Source of the DNA: Desulfovibrio sp. OttesenSCG-928-G15
Lineage (GTDB): Bacteria > Desulfobacterota > Desulfovibrionia > Desulfovibrionales > Desulfovibrionaceae
Direction of reading: 5' to 3'
Assembly: GCA_030266525.1 (NCBI GenBank)
Contig: JAJDIC010000015.1
Location: 1 to 34,017 of the forward strand
Length of the DNA stretch: 34,017 bases
Shown here: positions 26,138 through 34,017 of the stretch, piece by piece
Layout: each line of letters starts with the position of its first letter
Numbering within the stretch: position 1 is the first letter of the stretch
Program-made: the position numbers and the translations under genes
The notes under the pieces: model-generated
What the model was told of the DNA's origin: nothing
Database searches by the model: none
The model's input: the letters and a program-made list of their open reading frames with translations, nothing else

Positions 26138-27883
26138 ATGCGCTATCACTATGCCCACACCTCAACGGAAGCGACAACCGGCTACTTCACCTGCAAGCCG
26201 GATCCGGCGCCTTCCCTGGCCGATGCCCTGGCCTACCTTGCCGCGCATCCCTTTGACGATTTCATGCGCCGGGACCTTCTGCGCCGCATAGCGGTGGAAC
26301 CGGGCGCAAGCGCCCTTTTGCAGCAACAGTCAGTCAGGAGTTCGCCCTTGCGGGCGCTCATGGCCGAAGTCCTTCTGTTTGAACAGCTCGCAAGCGGACA
26401 GGACGCCAGCCCTGACACGGCAGAGCCATTACCGCCCGCTGACGCTTCTTCGCTCATCTATCTTCGTTGGGCAAAATTGCCGGACAGGCAGCTCCAACAG
26501 CGCTGGGTCGCCTTTTTTTCCACAAATCAGCGCGAGCACCGCATTCTCGCCCCTCTGGAAAAAACCGGGCTTCCCCCCTTGTACGATGCGTCTTTGGAAG
26601 CCGCGCCCGCTACCCCACAGGATGTATCGCTCCCCGGTGCAGCCAACGTTTTTACCGCGCCTTTTCCGGTTTCTCTTGCAAGTCTGCACGCGCAGTATAA
26701 GCCCGCAGTCGCACAGGAGGAAACGCCCGACATAGCGCAAACAATCGCCCTGGCTGAAGCGCGGCTGCATGAAGCGGGAATACTGGCGGGACCGGAAATG
26801 CGCCACACCGCATCGCTTTCGCCTATTGCCCTGCTCAGGCCATGGCGCATTGCCCTTTCCGTGCGCCAGGGGAGGCATGATTACGAAGTGCAGGGGCAGG
26901 CCATTAGCTATGGTCGGGGCCTCAGTCTCGAAAAGGCCCGCGTATCCTGCCTCATGGAAGTGGTGGAACGCGCCAGCGCCTATCCGGGCATTGAAGAAAA
27001 CTGCGTAAGCAACAGAAAAAACGCCGCCCCGCTTCGTTTCGCAAGCAGATCGACCCTTGTTGCCGAAGGCCTTGCTGCCGTAAACCCCAATGACTACCCA
27101 CTGGAAGCACCCTATAATGACGCCCCGCTGGCCTGGATGGAAGGTTTTTCATACAGTTGCGAAGGAACGCGGGAGACGGTGCTTGTGCCGGTGCAAATGG
27201 TCGGGCTGTTCTGTAACCTGGATGAAATTACCCTGTATGACGCGCCGGGTTCAACCGGCATTGGCGCGGGAACTACAGCGGAATGGGCCATGCGTACAGC
27301 CCTGCTGGAAGTTTTGGAGCGCGATGCGGAGGCAACAAGCCCCTACAGCAAAGCCCGCTGCTTCACTCTTGCGCCAGACAGCCATACCGGTCCGGAGCTT
27401 GGAGCGCTCATGCGAGCTTATGCGGCACGGGGCATTCAGGTCATGTTTCAGGATGTGACCGGCGAGATGGGCGTGCCTGTGTACAAATGCTTTGTGCTGA
27501 CAAGAAAAGGCGCTGTTACGGCAGGCTATGGCTGTAGCCTTTGCGCGAGAAGCGCTCTGGTTTCAGCCCTGACAGAAACCCCGTTTCCCTACCCGGATGG
27601 CGGCCCTTCCGGGCCGTTATTACGCAAGCTTCCAAGTGTAAGCGCCGCAGATTTGCCCGATTATTCTCTCGGTAATGTAAAAGCCGAGTTTGCCCTGCTG
27701 GATAGTTTGCTGCGCCGCAACGGCAGAACGGCGGTATATGTTCCGCTCACCCGCTCCGACCTGGAATTTCCCGTCGTGCGCTGCCTTGTGCCCGGTATGG
27801 AGCTTGCCGCCGACCGCGATACCTTTTCGCGCATCCCCAGACGCCTGTATGCAAATTACCTGAAGCTCATGCAATATGGCTAG
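26138..27883 (+). CDS. YcaO-domain protein (stand-alone)
   Basis: A 581-residue protein. The YcaO ATP-binding core occupies about residues 220-560: YGRGLSLEKARVSCLMEVVE followed by RAS, then STGIGAGTTAEWAMRTALLE followed by VLERDA, both with the ExxER-type ATP/Mg ligands. A helical N-terminal extension of about 200 residues includes HPFDDFMRRDLLRRIA. YcaO enzymes activate backbone amides with ATP to make azolines, thioamides or macroamidines; others, such as E. coli YcaO, affect ribosomal protein S12 modification. No Pro-rich C-terminal tail typical of azoline-forming members is present (it ends LKLMQYG). No precursor peptide, TfuA or E1-like partner is adjacent, so a cellular rather than natural-product role seems likelier. 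The ATG at 26138 is used; an upstream TTG is unsupported. Confidence 0.88.
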   Translation: MRYHYAHTSTEATTGYFTCKPDPAPSLADALAYLAAHPFDDFMRRDLLRRIAVEPGASALLQQQSVRSSPLRALMAEVLLFEQLASGQDASPDTAEPLPPADASSLIYLRWAKLPDRQLQQRWVAFFSTNQREHRILAPLEKTGLPPLYDASLEAAPATPQDVSLPGAANVFTAPFPVSLASLHAQYKPAVAQEETPDIAQTIALAEARLHEAGILAGPEMRHTASLSPIALLRPWRIALSVRQGRHDYEVQGQAISYGRGLSLEKARVSCLMEVVERASAYPGIEENCVSNRKNAAPLRFASRSTLVAEGLAAVNPNDYPLEAPYNDAPLAWMEGFSYSCEGTRETVLVPVQMVGLFCNLDEITLYDAPGSTGIGAGTTAEWAMRTALLEVLERDAEATSPYSKARCFTLAPDSHTGPELGALMRAYAARGIQVMFQDVTGEMGVPVYKCFVLTRKGAVTAGYGCSLCARSALVSALTETPFPYPDGGPSGPLLRKLPSVSAADLPDYSLGNVKAEFALLDSLLRRNGRTAVYVPLTRSDLEFPVVRCLVPGMELAADRDTFSRIPRRLYANYLKLMQYG

Positions 27884-28974
27884 CGTTCCGGCTCCAAAAA
27901 AAGCGCCCGCATTTTTTTCGCATCAACGCCCAACTCTTCGGACAAATAACGCTGCACACTGCCGCTTTTCTTTTCCATGGCGGTGATCGCCGCCTCAAGA
28001 TAGCTCTGTTTGACTGTGAACAATGCTTTTCTTTCCGGGTTCCTGGTTATCAGGTCGTCATACTTTCCTTCCAGATAGCGGGCGGAATCCATGTAATCCC
28101 GAAGCACGATTTCCTTGTCAACGCCGAGAGAAAACAGAATAAGAGCCGCCGCATAGCCTGTCCGGTCTTTTCCGGCAGAGCAGTGGAACAGCAGCGGCAG
28201 GTTTTCTTCCTTTTGAATCTGGGTAAAAAATTCCTTGTATACGGCGACAATATGCTCGTCCGTAACCATGGAACGGTTCAAGTGTTCCATGAACTCATCA
28301 CCCAGCGCACGGCTATACTCTTCTTCCGGGTCAACGTTCGGGTCGAGCGAACCGGGCAGCACAGGATAGTGCAAAACGTGCTTCACGCTGGCAAGGTTCC
28401 TGTCCGGCGCCTTGGCTGCTTCCGAAACCGTGCGAAAATCCACAATGGTATGCAACGGTATGCTTCCGAGGTAGGCAATATCGTCATCCGTCAAATGTGC
28501 CAGGCTGTCTGAGCGAACCAGTTTTCCCCAGCGCACGGTTTTGCCGTCAGCGGTACGTATTCCGCCCATATCGCGAAAATTGTACCCGCCGGAAAGGGGT
28601 AGGCGGACCGCTGCCAGCCTTGTGCTTGTACCGCCCTGCTCCAGAATGAAATATTGCCGGACATTATTCGCATACGGCACTTCCCAGCGGCCCGCCTTTT
28701 CCCCGCGTAACACTTCCTCGCCTTTTACCGCATCGGCAGTTGCGCCGACCAGATCAGAGCCGGCGCAACGATATAAAGCCCATGGCGCATCGTCTGTAAT
28801 ATGCAGCGTGGCAACTTTTGTATGCCTGTCCCGCTCGATACGCGCCTGTTCTGTGCCCGCGCACAGGCCGGTTTTGGGAATGCAGCACACAAAGCAGACA
28901 GCACACAGCATACAAAAAAACAGCACGGCCTTTCCCCCGTTTTTATCAAACATTACACCAGAGCAAATTACCAT
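27880..28974 (-). CDS. Secreted tyrosine-specific protein phosphatase
   Basis: A 364-residue exported phosphatase (Y_phosphatase3/PF13350 type). A hydrophobic N-terminal segment AVLFFCMLCAVCFVCCIP followed by GLCAG is a signal peptide or anchor. The domain begins at GGYNFRDMGGIRTADGKTVR, the family's standard opening. The catalytic CX5R loop is HCSAGKDRTG with an Asp/Lys variant typical of lipid/tyrosine dual-specificity members. The VDFRT motif precedes it. Two starts are possible: 28974 (GGAAA upstream) and a Met eight residues later with a better n-region. It is last in a five-gene minus-strand run. Its stop codon shares CTAG with the convergent ycaO. Confidence 0.88.
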   Translation of the reverse strand: MVICSGVMFDKNGGKAVLFFCMLCAVCFVCCIPKTGLCAGTEQARIERDRHTKVATLHITDDAPWALYRCAGSDLVGATADAVKGEEVLRGEKAGRWEVPYANNVRQYFILEQGGTSTRLAAVRLPLSGGYNFRDMGGIRTADGKTVRWGKLVRSDSLAHLTDDDIAYLGSIPLHTIVDFRTVSEAAKAPDRNLASVKHVLHYPVLPGSLDPNVDPEEEYSRALGDEFMEHLNRSMVTDEHIVAVYKEFFTQIQKEENLPLLFHCSAGKDRTGYAAALILFSLGVDKEIVLRDYMDSARYLEGKYDDLITRNPERKALFTVKQSYLEAAITAMEKKSGSVQRYLSEELGVDAKKMRALFLEPER

Positions 28975-29007
28975 ATATACATTTCCAATGGTACAATCCT
29001 CTTGCCT

Positions 29008-29298
29008 TTATTCCTGGCCGTCCAGTTCCTCTTCCAGGGTTTCCAACACGATGCCCCTGGCTATGCGCTCAATGGCGGGAATATCCGGCGACGGGGCCAG
29101 AAGGTCGAGATAGTCCTTGCCCTCCTTGAGCAAGACCCCGGCCTTTTCCGAATAGGACAGAATAAACTCCGTAGCCAGGGCGACAACGGCAGGCTCTTCT
29201 TTTTCAAGCGCGGCCCAGGCCTCATCAAAGCCCATGCCCAGCACTCGCGAGCGTTCTTCCGCCGTCAGGGAATGCAAGGGGATTTCGTTTTCGCTCAT
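29008..29298 (-). CDS. Small acidic unknown protein in nadK operon
   Basis: A 96-residue acidic, helical protein with no signal peptide or membrane segment. I do not recognise the family. It reads as a compact helical bundle (TAEERSRVLGMGFDEAWAAL, AVVALATEFILSYSEKAG, IERIARGIVLETLEEEL). The start is set by AAAGGAT five to six bases upstream, inside the end of the DUF89-like gene, with only two bases between the genes. That spacing implies co-translation and perhaps a joint function or complex with the DUF89-like protein. The secreted phosphatase follows after 33 bases. Confidence 0.75.
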   Translation of the reverse strand: MSENEIPLHSLTAEERSRVLGMGFDEAWAALEKEEPAVVALATEFILSYSEKAGVLLKEGKDYLDLLAPSPDIPAIERIARGIVLETLEEELDGQE

Positions 29299-29300
29299 GG

Positions 29301-31052
29301 TTATCCTTTCAAGGTTGCGTCAAAGTATTTGCCGACCCCGTAATCCCTGCGCCGGAAAAAGCGTTCAGCGGAGGGGCCGATAATTTGCAGTTCCGGGTGG
29401 GAAGCCTGCACATCAAGGGCGATGCGCATTTCCTTTGTGCAGCCGGTGGAAAAGGTGGAGTCCTTGCCGGACCAGGTGGAAGGCACTTTGCGCTTGAGCA
29501 GGGAAAAACTTTTTTCAATATCTTCCACCGTCTGAAAACGCCATACGTCCAGAAGACCGCTGCGCTGGACAAACTCCCACATGAACATCAAATCGTCGCC
29601 GTCCATGCCTTTCACAAAGTGCTCCGCAGGGTTGATAATAAAGGTATTATCAAGGCGAGAGCGCAAATAACTTACAAAGGCGTTCACCACCTTCAACGCG
29701 GTTCTGGTCTGGCCGGGAATGGAGCCGATGATGGCGCTGTAAAACATGACTGTTTTGCCCTGCTCCCTTGCTTCACGCATGGAAGCAACAATGTTTCGCG
29801 CATAGCTCAGAATTTCATGTTCAGGGAATTGACGAATCCACTCGGCCTTGGGTTTGAGTTCCAGGCGGAAAGTTCCGTCCGGATCGCGCCAACTGCAGAT
29901 GATGTCACGGGTGAACTTGTGGCTTGTGTCGAGAATAAGCTGTTTGTTCCTGCGGCCCTTGGCTATGACAATATCGCATTCCTTCCAGGCTCTGGAAAAG
30001 GTCACACTGGTCCGGTACAGGTTCAGTTGTTCGGAAAGCCCGTCGGAAATGACCAGGCACTGGTTTTCCCGCACAAGGCGCAGCAGTTCATTTTTGGTAA
30101 GGGAATCTTCCCTGGTAATAAACAGGCCGTGCACCATGGACTTGAGCGAACCTGCGTCATCATCAAGATCATCAACGGTCATGGTGTCGAAATAAAAGGT
30201 ATCCTTCAGGCAGAGCACCACCTGATGCCCCTGGCGTTGCAGCGAACGGACAAAGGCCAGATCAAAAACAAAACCACCGGCAATGTCGGGAATATACAAA
30301 ACCTTTTTCCGGGCGGTGCCTTCCTGTTTAAAGGCTTCTTCCAGACAAGCGAGGTTTGCGTCTTCCGAGGTCATTTCTTTTTTGACAACATCCAGCGACG
30401 GGCTTTCTTCCAGCCACAGGTTTGGCAGGGTGGATGCGCGAAGCAGGCGCTCCATTTCGGTCAGATACAGCTTCCAGCGAAGCTCCGGAATGGAGTTGCA
30501 GCTCTCGTCCAGGGGCGGACATTGCTGCACAATCTCCATAAAAGCCGCGTCCTGCAACAAGGCGAATGCCCGCAGGTTGCGCAATTTCTTCGTAACGGTA
30601 AAGGTAGCCGGGTCGCCGCATTGGGTAAGCACAATGGTAAGCAGGCGCTTTGCCATGCGCGAGGGCAATATCATCCGCTCGGCAAAAAACAGGTTGAAAC
30701 GGTAGTGACAAAGAGCCAGCACCCGGCTGGACGCTTCTTCCGTCATATCATACGATTGAACAAGTTGGGTAACAAAGCGCCAGATTTTCAGATATTCTTC
30801 GGAAAGCTCCGCCCCTTTGCCGTGATAAATCAAAAAAAACAGTTCATCGTCACAGGGCAGATACACCTGGTCATCTTCAAGGGCGACCATAAAGCGAATC
30901 TGTTCCGGCGAAGCCACAATGGAGGGGTTGAGCAGGTACTCGATATTGTTTTCCGTCAGGAAGTGATACAGCCAGGCTTCCAGCGCCGTGTTGCTGCTCA
31001 TACGGATGTCGCTTACCCTGCGTATTTGCGGTAATGCAATATTCACATGCAT
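29301..31052 (-). CDS. DUF89/ARMT1-like domain protein, divergent
   Basis: A 583-residue soluble protein. The region from residue 256 resembles the DUF89 metal-dependent phosphatase fold: DIAGGFVFDLAFVRSLQRQG, then CLKDTFYFDTMTVDD, then DIVIAKGRRN (360-369), matching 'DNAGE..FD', 'K..P..ND.T..D' and 'DL.I.KG..N'. Two canonical metal-site residues differ: Asn after the first Asp is Ile257, and the Asn before Asp288 is Phe287. DUF89 members are damage-control phosphatases or related enzymes, so this one may have altered or lost chemistry. The N-terminal 250 residues are helical and unplaced. The start at 31052 has AGGAG five bases upstream. nadK ends two bases before it. Confidence 0.75.
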   Translation of the reverse strand: MHVNIALPQIRRVSDIRMSSNTALEAWLYHFLTENNIEYLLNPSIVASPEQIRFMVALEDDQVYLPCDDELFFLIYHGKGAELSEEYLKIWRFVTQLVQSYDMTEEASSRVLALCHYRFNLFFAERMILPSRMAKRLLTIVLTQCGDPATFTVTKKLRNLRAFALLQDAAFMEIVQQCPPLDESCNSIPELRWKLYLTEMERLLRASTLPNLWLEESPSLDVVKKEMTSEDANLACLEEAFKQEGTARKKVLYIPDIAGGFVFDLAFVRSLQRQGHQVVLCLKDTFYFDTMTVDDLDDDAGSLKSMVHGLFITREDSLTKNELLRLVRENQCLVISDGLSEQLNLYRTSVTFSRAWKECDIVIAKGRRNKQLILDTSHKFTRDIICSWRDPDGTFRLELKPKAEWIRQFPEHEILSYARNIVASMREAREQGKTVMFYSAIIGSIPGQTRTALKVVNAFVSYLRSRLDNTFIINPAEHFVKGMDGDDLMFMWEFVQRSGLLDVWRFQTVEDIEKSFSLLKRKVPSTWSGKDSTFSTGCTKEMRIALDVQASHPELQIIGPSAERFFRRRDYGVGKYFDATLKG

Positions 31053-31054
31053 GT

Positions 31055-31933
31055 TCACTCCTGAGAAGAGCGGGACGTTCGTTTGGATTCCTGTACAAAC
31101 CCGACCTGACGCAGACGTTTGAAGTAATCCTTCACCATAAAGTCGGCCACAAGAATTCGACCGGGCATCCCGCTGACGGTCAAAACGTCGCCTTCAGCCA
31201 GAGGATGCGCCTCCTGCCCGTCAAGAGTCAGATACAGATCGGGCGCAGCTTCCCCCACCTTCACTGAAAACCGGGTTCCGTGCTCCAGCACCAGAGGGGG
31301 GAAACTGGACAGATAGGGGCAGATAGCCGCCACAACGTAGTTGTTGAGCGTAGGTAAAAGCAGCGGCCCACCGGCAGAACCGGCATAACCGGAAGCCCCG
31401 GTAGGAGTTGAAAGAATAAGTCCGTCCGAGCGAAGGGCGATAAAGGGGGCGCCGTTTACGCCAAGCAGCAGGCTGACCAGCCTTGCCACCTTGCCACGGG
31501 TAACCACCACGTCATTGATAACTTCGCCCTGTAATATGGTGTCCTGTCCTCTCCGCAGAGAAAAATGCAGCGACATACGCTGCTCAACCGGCAATCCCTT
31601 GCTAATGGCTCGCTCCAGGGCTTTTTCCCAGGAATAAAAATCCAGCTCGGCAAGAAACCCCACCTTGCCGAAATTGATGCCCGCAATAGGTATGTTCATA
31701 CCAAGAGCCTGACGGGCAACAGACACCATTGTGCCGTCCCCGGCAAGCACAAGAAGCAGGTCAGTTTCTTTCGGCAGGCATTCGGCCACATGCTGGCAGG
31801 GGTGAAGAATGGTGACGCTCTCAATGCCGCGTTCTGAAAGCCATTTTTCAACAATTCGGCCGGTTTTCATGCCGGCTTCGTTTCCTTCCTTGACTACCAG
31901 TCCTATGCGGCGCAGGCTTGCAATCCTTTTCAT
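31055..31933 (-). CDS. nadK: NAD kinase
   Basis: A 292-residue cytoplasmic enzyme that phosphorylates NAD to NADP. Recognisable regions are LLLVLAGDGTMVSVAR (the GGDGT loop, here AGDGT at 64-68), IAGINFGKVGFLAEL, the NDVVV substrate loop, the SDGLILSTPTGASGYAGSAGG core, and the C-terminal LTLDGQE with ligands for NAD. The length is normal. The start at 31933 overlaps the upstream stop in ATGA. The first glycine of the GGDGT loop is replaced by alanine (codon GCC). All other core motifs are intact, so the enzyme is probably active. Confidence 0.94.
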   Translation of the reverse strand: MKRIASLRRIGLVVKEGNEAGMKTGRIVEKWLSERGIESVTILHPCQHVAECLPKETDLLLVLAGDGTMVSVARQALGMNIPIAGINFGKVGFLAELDFYSWEKALERAISKGLPVEQRMSLHFSLRRGQDTILQGEVINDVVVTRGKVARLVSLLLGVNGAPFIALRSDGLILSTPTGASGYAGSAGGPLLLPTLNNYVVAAICPYLSSFPPLVLEHGTRFSVKVGEAAPDLYLTLDGQEAHPLAEGDVLTVSGMPGRILVADFMVKDYFKRLRQVGFVQESKRTSRSSQE

Positions 31934-32544
31934 AGCGAAAAGTCCCGTTTAGAGCCGACAGGAGAGGTGCCGGGAGCGGCTGCGGGTGTAACGCCAATGC
32001 GCCCGGGCGCGGTACCGGGCGCGGTACTGGGCTTGGTACCAATGCGTCCGGGCGCGGCACCGGGAACTGCGCCGTTTCGTCCGGTAGCGTAAGATGCCCC
32101 GCGACCGCTCTGGGAAATGGGAAGGTCAAAATCGTCGAGTATGGTACGCCCGGCCACGGGTGGGCGGGTGAACAGCCTGTCTTCAAAATTGGGCAGAGAA
32201 GGCTCCGGCAGAGGCGGCGGGTTTGCTGCTTCCATCGGCGTTAAGGGCGCGTCCAGCAAAGAGAGAATACTGTCGCCTTCGTCCAGAAAGGGCAAAGGAT
32301 TTTTGGGCGGAAGCGGAGCAGGCTTGGCCGCTTCTTTGAGCTCGCTTGCAGAGCGAAGGGAAAAACTCATGTCCATGAGCTGCCCTTCAATGTCTGCCAA
32401 AACCTGCTGTTGCTTGCGAAAAGACTCGCGCATTTCGGTTTTGTGGGTCCCGATGGTGCGCATTACAATAAAAAACATGCACATCATGCCGATAAAAAAC
32501 AGGATCAGCATGGTCATAAGCGCGACTGTCGGGTCTGCGAACAT
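31930..32544 (-). CDS. Membrane-anchored Pro/Gly-rich protein
   Basis: A 204-residue protein of no family I recognise. After about eight residues there is one membrane helix (LMTMLILFFIGMMCMFFIVM). A helical stretch follows that may coil (KTEMRESFRKQQQVLADIEG), then a Pro-rich linker, then a low-complexity tail with two copies of an APGRIG-containing unit. This suits an inner-membrane anchor with a cytoplasmic or periplasmic tail. The ATG at 32544 is chosen for CGGAG six bases upstream; an ATG 13 codons earlier has no SD. It is the first gene of the minus-strand operon and overlaps nadK by four bases. Confidence 0.78.
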   Translation of the reverse strand: MFADPTVALMTMLILFFIGMMCMFFIVMRTIGTHKTEMRESFRKQQQVLADIEGQLMDMSFSLRSASELKEAAKPAPLPPKNPLPFLDEGDSILSLLDAPLTPMEAANPPPLPEPSLPNFEDRLFTRPPVAGRTILDDFDLPISQSGRGASYATGRNGAVPGAAPGRIGTKPSTAPGTAPGRIGVTPAAAPGTSPVGSKRDFSL

Positions 32545-32577
32545 GAAATCTCCGAAAAAGGTTATGCTTGCGCCATG

Positions 32578-32602
32578 AGCCAAGCTTGCGTAAGCCTTGG
32601 CT
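32578..32602. repeat. Bulged hairpin upstream of the nadK operon
   Basis: AGCCAAG (32578-32584) pairs with CTTGGCT (32596-32602). The stem continues as CTT/AAG around a GCGT loop, with one bulged C. It lies about 35 bases before the first gene of the minus operon, within the 233-base divergent region, and may form in that operon's leader. Confidence 0.45.
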
Positions 32603-32724
32603 TGACGTTGTATTCCTTTTTGTCCCCTGCGGCATACAAAAGCGCACCGGACTCATAACGCGGGCAAGCGGCCCGAAACGACTGAACACGATACGTCTAC
32701 AGAGTAAAAAACCATTATCAATGA

Positions 32725-32749
32725 CGTAGCGTTACCATAAATCGCTACG
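32725..32749. promoter_or_regulatory. Inverted repeat upstream of the radical SAM gene
   Basis: CGTAGCG (32725-32731) and CGCTACG (32743-32749) are perfect inverted arms with an 11-base AT-rich spacer, ending 28 bases before the ATG. The spacing suits a dimeric repressor or activator site. Hairpin formation in the leader is the other reading. Confidence 0.4.
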
Positions 32750-32777
32750 CGAAACAACGATATTCAGGGGGGTATTC

Positions 32778-34017
32778 ATGGCGTCCTCATCCATACGCCC
32801 TGTCCTTGTGGTAGCCGATGCAAACGGCAATATCTATGACGAACCGGACTTGCTCATGGTCTGCCGCAAAGGTAAGGATTTTGCCCTTCCCCGACCGGAA
32901 GAACTGATGCCCCTGCCTGCCGAGAGCGAACTCTTTCTCCTGCCGGGGCGAAACGCCCTGGGGCTTGACCCGCAAACAGGCGAACTTGCCCTGCAGGACT
33001 CTTTGGCGGTAGCTGCCTTTGCCGCCCCCGCCCATACGCTTACCGCCCACCCTGCCTACAAAAGCACGCACGATGCCCCTGTGCTCCCGCTTTTTGCTTA
33101 TGGGGCGGTTGGCTTTGCCAATGGCCGGTTCTACATATGCGCCAAAAAGGTGGATGATGACCCCCGCCAGGTATTCAAAGGCATTGCGCCCTCCCTGATC
33201 CAGAAAAAGGCCCGGGCAATAATGAAGGAGTTTCCCGAAAACCGGCTCATACAGCATATAATGGGAAATTGCGCCATCAAATACGCCTGCCCCGCCGCGC
33301 GAAATTTCTGCCTGGGCCGCTATGAGGCCCCCCTGCCCGTTTCCCGGGCCTGCAATGCCCGCTGCATAGGCTGCATTTCGCAACAGGAAGATGGCGCGCG
33401 TATCTGCTCTACCCCGCAAAACCGCATGTCATTCACTCCGACAGCGGACGAAATAGTCGGGGTCATGGAATACCACGCAAAAAATGAAACCCGTACCCCC
33501 ATTTATTCCTTCGGCCAGGGCTGTGAAGGCGAACCGCTTACGGAAAGCACGCTCATCGCTTCCGCAATTCGCAAGTTCAGAGAGCGCGGCGGTCGCGGCA
33601 CCGTAAACATGAACAGCAACGCTTCGCTTCCGGACGCGGTGGCCCTTCTGGCCGACTCCGGACTGACATCGCTCAGGGTCAGCCTGAACAGCGCCCGCGA
33701 AGAGTCTTATGAACGCTACTACCGCCCGAAAGGGTACAGCCTTGCAGATGTGCGCAAAAGCATGCGTGCGGCAAAGGAGCGCGGCGTATACCTTTCCCTG
33801 AACCTGCTTTTTTATCCCGGTTTCACTGATACGGAAAGGGAAACAGAGGCGCTGGCCGAACTGGTACGCGAACACGAGGTTGATCTCGTGCAACTGCGCA
33901 ATCTGAACATAGATCCGGAATACTACCTGGAACTGATGGACAAGGTGGAGACCGGCCCCTGCCTGAATTTCGCCAATTTCAAAAAACGCCTGCAAAACGC
34001 CCGCCCCGGCCTGAAAT
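32778..34017 (+). CDS. Radical SAM protein (cut by window edge)
   Basis: An open frame of 413 codons without a stop, continuing past the right edge. The start at 32778 has a strong AGGGGGG about five bases upstream. The N-terminal 170 residues form an unplaced domain with GNIYDEPDLLMVCR. The radical SAM cluster motif is CNARCIGC (CX3CX2C), which holds the 4Fe-4S cluster that cleaves S-adenosylmethionine. The SAM-binding region then reads YSFGQGCEGEPL (GGE-type), followed by NMNSNASLP and SLRVSLNSAREESYERYYRP. Several extra Cys (NCAIKYACP, FCLGRY) just before the motif may ligate a second cluster. The substrate is unknown. It is divergent from the nadK operon. Confidence 0.9.
   Translation, partial: MASSSIRPVLVVADANGNIYDEPDLLMVCRKGKDFALPRPEELMPLPAESELFLLPGRNALGLDPQTGELALQDSLAVAAFAAPAHTLTAHPAYKSTHDAPVLPLFAYGAVGFANGRFYICAKKVDDDPRQVFKGIAPSLIQKKARAIMKEFPENRLIQHIMGNCAIKYACPAARNFCLGRYEAPLPVSRACNARCIGCISQQEDGARICSTPQNRMSFTPTADEIVGVMEYHAKNETRTPIYSFGQGCEGEPLTESTLIASAIRKFRERGGRGTVNMNSNASLPDAVALLADSGLTSLRVSLNSAREESYERYYRPKGYSLADVRKSMRAAKERGVYLSLNLLFYPGFTDTERETEALAELVREHEVDLVQLRNLNIDPEYYLELMDKVETGPCLNFANFKKRLQNARPGLK

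Noticed and set aside
29385..31034. A 549-codon plus-strand frame antisense to the DUF89-like gene
   Set aside because: The minus-strand gene has an SD, DUF89-like motifs and operon context; the plus frame has none of these.
1..34017. tRNA, rRNA, CRISPR array, insertion sequence or integrase gene
   Set aside because: No TpsiC-like arms with cloverleaf partners, no regularly spaced repeats and no transposase or integrase motifs were seen on either strand.

Overview
The window looks like chromosome of a Gram-negative bacterium, most likely a member or relative of Desulfovibrionaceae (Desulfobacterota). This placement rests on gene content, codon style and moderate GC (mid-50s percent by eye), not on a marker-gene comparison. 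LPS heptose genes (a GT9 heptosyltransferase and hldD) support an outer membrane. I see no rRNA, tRNA, CRISPR array, transposase or phage module.

Left edge (2-2156): a tight, AT-richer three-gene cassette on the + strand. It contains the tail of an unknown gene, a REC-like unknown protein and a DUF2971 protein with a cysteine-rich insertion, and it ends at a good intrinsic terminator. This is the most accessory-looking part of the window. Next come a MATE efflux pump (-), typA/bipA (+), a GT9 glycosyltransferase (-), metF (-), a secreted phosphodiester glycosidase-like protein (+) and a small DUF3467-like protein (-). From 9858 to 10747 lies a gene-poor stretch with one small orphan gene.

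Centre (10748-20848), all on the + strand: cobD-like PLP enzyme, hldD, asnS, an M18 aminopeptidase, znuA-znuC-znuB zinc uptake, a LysR regulator and corA. A strong inverted repeat separates the aminopeptidase from the znu operon. After corA comes a 343-base gap with at least three confident hairpins in a row, then sbcD-sbcC and a stand-alone YcaO protein.

Right part (27880-32544), on the - strand: a compact five-gene run of membrane-anchored Pro-rich protein, NAD kinase (nadK), divergent DUF89-like protein, 96-residue unknown and secreted tyrosine phosphatase. Its last gene and ycaO end on the same CTAG. The run is divergent from a radical SAM gene that leaves the window at its right edge.

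Functionally the window is mostly housekeeping: translation, LPS heptose, one-carbon metabolism, metal uptake, DNA repair and NADP supply. The left cassette and the nadK/DUF89/phosphatase operon are the places where something less described could be found.
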